Made by a program: the position numbers and the translations under genes. Shown here piece after piece: positions 61,701 through 64,000 of a DNA stretch of 64,000 nucleotides; the stretch's first letter is position 1; each line of letters begins with the position of its first letter. Source of the DNA: CAWJLS01 sp963843755 (GTDB lineage: Bacteria > Acidobacteriota > Thermoanaerobaculia > Multivoradales > DATKCC01). The DNA lies in assembly GCA_963843755.1 (NCBI GenBank), contig CAWJLS010000010.1:186001-250000 (forward strand). Reading direction: 5' to 3'. The notes beneath the pieces were generated by a model. The model ran no database searches. It was not told where the DNA came from and saw only the letters and a program-made list of their open reading frames with translations.

Positions 61701-63489
61701 CACGGTCACCTACACCTACGACGCCGTCGGCAACCGCAAGACCGAGCGGATCACCGATCCGGCCGACACGCCCCTGGGCGACCGGACCTACACCTACGAC
61801 GCCCGGGACCGCCTCCAGTCGATCACCGACGGCGTCGACGCGGCCTTCGCCACGACCTTCACCTACGACGCCAACGGCAACCAGACCTCGCGCACCCGAG
61901 CGGGCGAGACCACCGAGCTGCTCTACGACGCCCGCGACCGCCTCCAGGAGCTCCACCGGGGCACCGATCTCCTCGAGACCTACCGCTACGACTACCAAGG
62001 CCTGCGGATCAAGAAGAGCGGCCCGGACGGCGTCCGCCGCTACGTCTACGACGACCAGAGCGTCCTGCTCGAGACCGACGACTTCGGCAACACCCTCGCC
62101 AAGTACGACTACGGCGCCGATCGTCTCCTCAGCCTCGCCCACGCCACCGAAGGCCGTCAGTACTACCTCTTCGACGCCCTCGGCTCGGTCGTCACTCTGA
62201 CCACCCCCGCCGGCGCCGTCCAAGAACGCACCAAGTACGACGCCTGGGGAAACCTGCGCCAGACCGTCGGCAGCAGCGAAAACCCCTTCCGCTTCACCGG
62301 CTACCAGTACGACGCCGCGACCGGCCTCTACTACGCCAAGGCCCGCTACTACGACCCCGAGCTGGGGATCTTCTTGACTGAAGATCCGTTCGAAGGCCAG
62401 CTCGACACCCCGCCCAGCCTGCATCGGTACCTCTACGCCTACCAGAACCCGACGGTCTTCAGAGATCCGACGGGGCGGCAGAACGTCTTCACGCCGGATG
62501 AAGTGCTCCAGGATTCGATCGAGCTCCAACGATTACAGCGACAGTTGGTGGACGCGCGCCTCGCTGCGAAGAAGGCGTTCGAGGGCGCCGGCAAGACCAG
62601 CGATCCGGAGGAGTTGCGCCGCGCGCTGTCACGCCCACTGGAAATCCAGAGTCGGATTGGCGCTCTCCAGGAGCGCCTGGGTAAGGCCGAGCAGTTCTAC
62701 GGGGAAGTCGTGATGGTCATCGAAGACGCGGAGTCGGTAGACGCCCAACGCGAGATCCTGGTGAAGTTCCTTCTCGAGAAGAAGCACGTTGGGTTCGAGC
62801 GTGCCGTCCGGGTGACGACGGCACTCCTTGGGCCCAGCGAGTGTGATGTCTACTGTCAGCGGATCCCCAACTCGACGGACGAGGAGATTCAGCTGTTCCG
62901 ATCGATGGAATCGTTCGCCGCCAACACGGCTCTCTTCGGGCTCTTCGAGCTGGGGGTTCTCGAGTACGTAGACGACGCTGTTCGGGTGACGGCGCTGGTC
63001 GATGATGCCGCCGTCTTGGAGGATGGCGCTGTCCGAACGGCGGCGAGCCTGGACGATGTGGCGTCTCTGGGAGATGATCTTGGTCGTGGAGCGCGTCGGA
63101 CCCCAAGCTCAGGGCCGCTCAAGAATGCTAGTGGGGATCTGGATGAAGCAGCAAACGCTGCCAGAAGACAACCGCATGGAAGTTCTGGTGGGGCGGTCCT
63201 CCCAACGCCCAAAGTGTCCAATAAGAAACTGCAGAATATTGTCGACGATCTATACAAAGGCACCACGAACCCATTCCGTGTGGGCACTGGAACGACAGCT
63301 GACGCGGTGCGGACTGAGATTCGGACGGGGCAGCCGACTCTCGGCACCTTCCATCTCGATAAGGCGCGTCAGTACTCCCAAGCTCTCAAGAACTGGCTTG
63401 CTCGAAATCCAGATGCACCTTTCCGCGACAGGCTGGTCGCACAATCCCTGCTCGATGACCTACAGGACGCTCTGGGGACGAAGCCATGA
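52705..63489 (+). CDS. Rhs/YD-repeat polymorphic toxin with degenerate transglutaminase domain (3594 aa)
   Basis: An Arg-rich N-terminus and a hydrophobic segment with LLVAGC (about 46-51, a possible lipobox) start the protein. A transglutaminase-like domain follows at about 310-440, whose catalytic Cys is replaced by D352 (GAGNDVDQASLLIALY), though H423 (HTWV) remains. Ig-like and beta-rich segments extend to about 1580, then a DUF6531-like entry (LDLSRAYASTAGGDPGPLGLGWTHSYD) and roughly forty or more YD repeats. The Rhs core closes with YDPELGIFLTEDPF...YAYQNPTVFRDPTGR; PxxxxDPxG at 3249-3257 is the autocleavage signature. The last 337 residues are the variable tip: a helical region, a hydrophobic pre-toxin stretch and a 92-residue toxin (3503-3594). 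The start overlaps the giant gene's stop, and the stop overlaps the immunity gene, both as ATGA. Secretion is probably through the general pathway; no T6SS gene is nearby. Confidence 0.93.
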   Translation: MTLRRRRRSPWTGSVRTTMTRRGTNLVRSLRRTTGRRQGVLAALLVAGCLLIPAAAGASGQASAEPAGAAHGSSAPGGTGGVETAAARLLGRAGIVVPAEDGVRQLRPEGSHVGADFAAALERFHGLLRRPVPSRGEGSGPSLAEQGRRDELVDAYESLRAADLLVRERFDLVRRRLEAVGAPESAVARLDAAEERYGTARASVLEPLEEPMAELDRSAAAGGSPSAAARIRARAALATARAWLDEHRASSSPPVLRSELPVRSAELAARLPETEPVLVPSYLDPTDPPSLPADLAGSLEAPLSEAIVAQARDLGFDAVRVYEFVHNEIATEVYAGGLKGAEETLRQGAGNDVDQASLLIALYRASSIPARYVHGVVELPVEQVAETLGLDDPAAVPTALARAGVAHRPVIRGGRVAAVEVEHTWVTAHVPYSNYRGAVVDFSGRTWLPLAPAIKRVDRTAPTGVLRAMDLSVDDAIAGRLAGPQQELPMAWLRRQVEQYLAVESPGATYEDQLGSVAVRSEEVGLLPSTLTVPVVAVTGETATLGDERRQRVRFVVRSGLGEDAPAILDVTLPVAEVAGRRLTLSYQPATVDDHRTVDAFGGLDRVPVYLVDLRPQIKVDGRLRATGLQPIAMGTAHRVEVRVEGPWGSEQVASTLVAGSYQAIAVGAQRYLPRDDPGGEPADSEGTAARLLSQVANEYGAAWDAAEDELAGLLACGLVRPVPSVVFAADAVRVESVLDLPVELAWQGVTLDAALRVAEPLASASDPAAKRDFYRISALQGSALEHQVFEDDFLVDSISADKGLGLARAAGIPVETVDSTNVDSVLPTLEHPASVLADIDNRVRLGQTVEVPRTAVSFDAWTGAVWRAEDPETGAAAYLIAGGLAGGATAQAPSNWVLDFLADALADPYSSEPDADPLSAVAIFKIPGTDGQEGVVGKVLPDALSVLVLDALGRPVQGAPVTFSVSSGDGLLLADDGSGVVVRTATTDRLGRASARLRLGTDTSLDPVYMERQLGDENLSRALANLVEATVASRGGTRVLGQPFEAFAFPGEPVVLRRTDTGQTVFPVTRVALWADTIFVGAEDKYGNPVSNVEVQFEALPLEVASEYCSEPPVDPLPPALFVPSECPEPVPVLGDCGTTTLTRRTSIHGVAAGVILGDAIPVTYRIRVSAPDLTPLEFSYPVSFTVAGGGECTSAKLFTFQTSQITDGEGHVIQAARPGGLFPRPIEIALYYWKPDSVAKFVPADGNTGEHWVLDVRPQGKWVRTTGDVEFQVSAGGSALPAPSTELGSYKADVLVGFAPARNEVSFQATHILTKVDLINPETGLVFSNTVYFDGLYGDHVTDVWGVEPQVVSIEPDPIALTDAGTADSPVRVQYQVSPAQYVARDIELRSYADNEWVGRTVASGRSGSGEVTQQRGLVYDPERHHTVELVLNPGTVTEVRSGYYDLPLYQRLFRNVSSSVFVSQDVDVVNDRVCSQPDRFTFGLNRQAQVTLTVHGVIRHPDGSSEQDGSEIQLISNQTYDQGEHGVDVLPVDLPPGEYEYELRGVAAADGAVEVRRGFVRSSYRERNALPVGHVLVEGVDLFDGHLVLQRQDLSVPGRGVALDLSRAYASTAGGDPGPLGLGWTHSYDSKLFVTPCGEVVISGGDGSGARFVDDGNGGLRPLAGQHGTLVANAEDQTFDYFSKSGNHYHYRQGRGSEWVLDRIEDPNGNTTRLDYEASPVDPETLRLVSVEDPAGRRLRFTWESRTFYQWDGDVITRVEGPAGLSISYFYDGWGNLVRAEREPHEDGSPSRVESYDYELQPDNAYDDRHVLVAVHDEVGGGETDYTWEKGALGLQGSVQVPRAFVTSVTRPEGGSSQFSYTLADLAAREPESTAVVTDPRGEETSYVLNRYGSPLTITDPLGHTETMEWAPDDIVVTARTDGRGVRTESTYDDDANLLTESVDVTDFDGTAHTYVRRFTYAPESAFSVPGIKNRVATATDRNGDVTTFTYDGRGNRLSEVVEGTDHEVHSTYLPNGDRAATTDPRGYVTTFGYDAYGNLVKTTDPLGGVASAEWDVRGRPVNRTDALGRVTRIEYDTLDRPVRRVLPQVDGEPAPPEETLEYRDADRQLVATDAAGRVTTTDFDLEGRTVRIENPESAVKELEYDPAGNKTLESSWFDASTPRFDTTYTYDAAGRLSRTDEPLGKTTEVAYDEVGNVTRQTLTDRAAPGFAPRETLYAYDALNRRIRTERQLESTSAVTRVRYDGVGNAVLSVDPLGRETRTTYDPLHRVTRIEEPEWQEGEPKVTRFAYDPSGNRTEQVRENVPQDQVRRSEYDALNRLVSQTDAEGAETVFEYDAVGNRVRTIDPLLNVRSFVYDARNRLIAERSHLDRVTEPATVVETGSSYDAVGNRTEERWPNGDVVTHSYDGLNRLTATADSLGPMMTASYDARGNRVRETDANGNVTERDVDALDRVVEERLPEGRTVSTEWDVAGNRVATTDANGNRRTFRYDRLNRLVETTDPAPFGYTTGRTYDLVGNRLTETDRRGNTWTYEYDALNRRVTATDPAPLGYTVTSTYDAVGNRLTETDRRGIVTATRYDRENRPVEVKRSGVVISSTEYDAAGNRRFVTDADGNITGYEYDERNLVTAEDRPLAAITRYRMDEMGDRVQSTDPEGRVSHFTYDARRRLVSETDGAGQTTAYEFDGNGNRTLLRRPEGQEWLYRYDGADRLSEVENPLGEVTAYTYDSNGNRLTTTDANGHETSFSYDALDRLASKTYPAVGGVSASETYEYDANGNLTSTTDPKAQTTTREYDALDRETLRSYPAPTTPTGDDLESIGTVYDPNNNPTHHVETYGGPTGARETVETYDAFDRLLTMTDPEGKALTYTYDANGNRTSVTDPDGTTTVYGFDALNRTETVTQSGVGVTEYAWYKDSRQRRVTYPNGTQATTTYDQAGRVATIENRQGAAAVVSSYSYAYDGNGNRTEQVETNGGPAESTTYAYDDADRLQEAAYPDRTVTYTYDAVGNRKTERITDPADTPLGDRTYTYDARDRLQSITDGVDAAFATTFTYDANGNQTSRTRAGETTELLYDARDRLQELHRGTDLLETYRYDYQGLRIKKSGPDGVRRYVYDDQSVLLETDDFGNTLAKYDYGADRLLSLAHATEGRQYYLFDALGSVVTLTTPAGAVQERTKYDAWGNLRQTVGSSENPFRFTGYQYDAATGLYYAKARYYDPELGIFLTEDPFEGQLDTPPSLHRYLYAYQNPTVFRDPTGRQNVFTPDEVLQDSIELQRLQRQLVDARLAAKKAFEGAGKTSDPEELRRALSRPLEIQSRIGALQERLGKAEQFYGEVVMVIEDAESVDAQREILVKFLLEKKHVGFERAVRVTTALLGPSECDVYCQRIPNSTDEEIQLFRSMESFAANTALFGLFELGVLEYVDDAVRVTALVDDAAVLEDGAVRTAASLDDVASLGDDLGRGARRTPSSGPLKNASGDLDEAANAARRQPHGSSGGAVLPTPKVSNKKLQNIVDDLYKGTTNPFRVGTGTTADAVRTEIRTGQPTLGTFHLDKARQYSQALKNWLARNPDAPFRDRLVAQSLLDDLQDALGTKP
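57741..62478 (+). repeat. YD/RHS repeat array forming the toxin shell
   Basis: Repeats of about 20 residues with the pattern G-N-x(7)-D-x-N-G-x-x(2)-x-Y-D-x-L-x-R run almost without break from DYFSKSGNHYHYRQ to the core end DPTG. In Rhs proteins they build a hollow beta cocoon around the tip. Neighbouring repeats from about 59900 to 61900 are very alike at DNA level (for instance TCCTACGACGCC and GGCAACCGG recurring), which could cause recombination or misassembly. Confidence 0.88.
63211..63486 (+). other. C-terminal toxin domain of the Rhs protein
   Basis: Residues 3503-3594 read KVSNKKLQNIVDDLYKGTTN, then GTGTTADAVRTEIRTGQP, FHLDKARQYSQALKNWLARN and DRLVAQSLLDDLQDAL. This compact all-helical module with conserved D, GTGTTAD, H-x-x-K and D-R-L-V-A-x-S-L is one I recall at the end of many Rhs and CdiA toxins. 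I cannot assign its Ntox number or its activity. Local GC is about 55%. Confidence 0.65.
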
Positions 63490-63839
63490 AAGCACAGACG
63501 GTAGCCTTTGTAGGAGCGCTCAGCTACAACTTCCGGCCGCTACTAGAGATTCTCCAACACCACCTTGAGGATCAGAATGGGGTTGTCCTCCCTCATGTCT
63601 TCATGGGCGATGTGACGCGGTGGGTCGTAGGTCGCCTCTCAGGGTTTGGCGCTCAGGACCAACTCCTACGGGAGGTCCTTGTCTTCATAGACCAGGCCTT
63701 CGAGTGTGGGGATGAAGCGCTCTGGGAACTAGTTTCAGTCTCGTTCCTAGAGAACCTCCCCCGTTCTGGTGAATTGGGCTTCGAGATTCGCTCGCTGGTT
63801 GGCGAGTCGATGAAGAGCAGGATACGGGAACTTGGGTAG
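63486..63839 (+). CDS. Probable immunity protein for the Rhs toxin
   Basis: 117 residues, no signal peptide, mostly helical and acidic: FRPLLEILQHHLEDQNGVV, LPHVFMGDVTRWVVGRLSG, VLVFIDQAFECGDEALWEL and VSVSFLENLPRSGE. The LPHVFMGDVTRW stretch recurs in small proteins encoded right after polymorphic toxins. The ATG overlaps the toxin stop as ATGA and local GC is near 50%, the lowest of any gene here, as usual for exchanged toxin/immunity cassettes. It should bind and neutralise the tip in the cytoplasm of the producer. The assignment rests mainly on position and size. Confidence 0.8.
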   Translation: MKAQTVAFVGALSYNFRPLLEILQHHLEDQNGVVLPHVFMGDVTRWVVGRLSGFGAQDQLLREVLVFIDQAFECGDEALWELVSVSFLENLPRSGELGFEIRSLVGESMKSRIRELG

Positions 63840-63841
63840 AA

Positions 63842-64000
63842 GTCCCGGACAAGCTCTTCACCTACGACGAGCGCGACCGCCTGCTGACCCTCACCGACCA
63901 GCTCGCCCCGGACCGATCGGTGGACTACACCTACGACGCCAACGGCAACCAGACCACCAGGACCAAGACTGGCGTCACCACCACCTTCCGCTACAGCATC
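63842..64000 (+). pseudogene. Orphan Rhs-repeat fragment, start of a displaced toxin tip (partial)
   Basis: Directly after the immunity stop, a different frame resumes YD-repeat sequence without any start codon: KLFTYDERDRLLTLTDQ, then VDYTYDANGNQTTRTKTG and TTTFRYS. It is similar to the last repeats of the intact protein (TYTYDARDRLQSITD, TFTYDANGNQTSR) and GC returns to about 65%. It runs off the right edge and should end in another Rhs core and tip. Such silent modules follow intact rhs genes and serve as donors for tip switching. Confidence 0.8.

Noticed and set aside
57741..62478. Repetitive Rhs DNA considered as a mobile element or satellite
   Set aside because: The periodicity is at protein level (YD repeats); there are no transposase genes, terminal inverted repeats or target duplications.
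54283..62529. A 2748-codon open frame on the minus strand opposite the Rhs gene
   Set aside because: It is antisense to clearly coding YD repeats. In 70% GC DNA with G/C at third positions, stops are rare in the opposite frame; the translation is Arg/Val/Gly-rich without any domain.
33173..63489. The large proteins considered as polyketide or peptide synthetases
   Set aside because: No ketosynthase, adenylation, carrier or condensation motifs; the domains are secreted Ig, propeller and YD types.

Overview
The window is about 70% GC in most places by eye and looks like a chromosomal segment of an Acidobacteriota member. The family set suggests the Thermoanaerobaculia/Holophagae side, but that is inference. 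Supporting marks are an ADOP/MacB-type permease (11578-13998), a winged-helix protein fused to a TolB-like propeller (22049-24330), an acidobacterial-type VWFA protein (24421-26715), a YHYH protein and very large secreted repeat proteins. No tRNA, rRNA, CRISPR array, insertion sequence or phage gene was seen.

Layout. 1-2685 (-): a five-heme exported cytochrome c followed by a partial envelope protein that runs off the left edge. 2843-3430 (-): an isochorismatase-like hydrolase. 3680-8691 (+): a GntR(YtrA)-type regulator, ABC ATPase, permease, acyltransferase-ABC ATPase fusion and second permease, mostly joined by 4-base overlaps, with a perfect operator on the first start codon. 8798-9763: trpS. 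9885-13998: YHYH protein (-), cupin (+) and ADOP permease (+). 14085-19799 (-): a four-gene operon encoding a membrane CHAT (caspase-like) protease, a CsgG/FlgT-like protein, a secreted unknown and a trypsin-CsgG-PEGA protein. 19934-28232: M20-type peptidase, DOMON/CBM9-like secreted protein, frameshifted winged-helix/propeller regulator, VWFA protein and two membrane proteins. 28374-32416: a phosphoglucose-isomerase-like protein, otsA and a lipoprotein.

The right half is one apparent operon. A good sigma-70-like promoter near 32583 precedes a small secreted protein (32676), a 6511-residue surface/secreted multidomain protein (33173-52708), a 3594-residue Rhs/YD-repeat polymorphic toxin (52705-63489) and a likely immunity gene (63486-63839). 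Every junction is an ATGA overlap. An orphan Rhs fragment follows at the right edge, as expected of toxin-tip exchange. The tip and immunity gene are clearly lower in GC than the Rhs body.

The two regions most likely to hold an undescribed system are the CHAT/CsgG/trypsin operon, which looks like an envelope-spanning protease relay, and the roughly 31 kb giant-protein/Rhs operon. Two probable one-base frameshifts in G/C homopolymers (772-778 and 23631-23635) may be assembly errors and affect how two genes are read. Residue numbers and GC values were worked out by hand from the sequence; family names come from motif recognition, not database searches.
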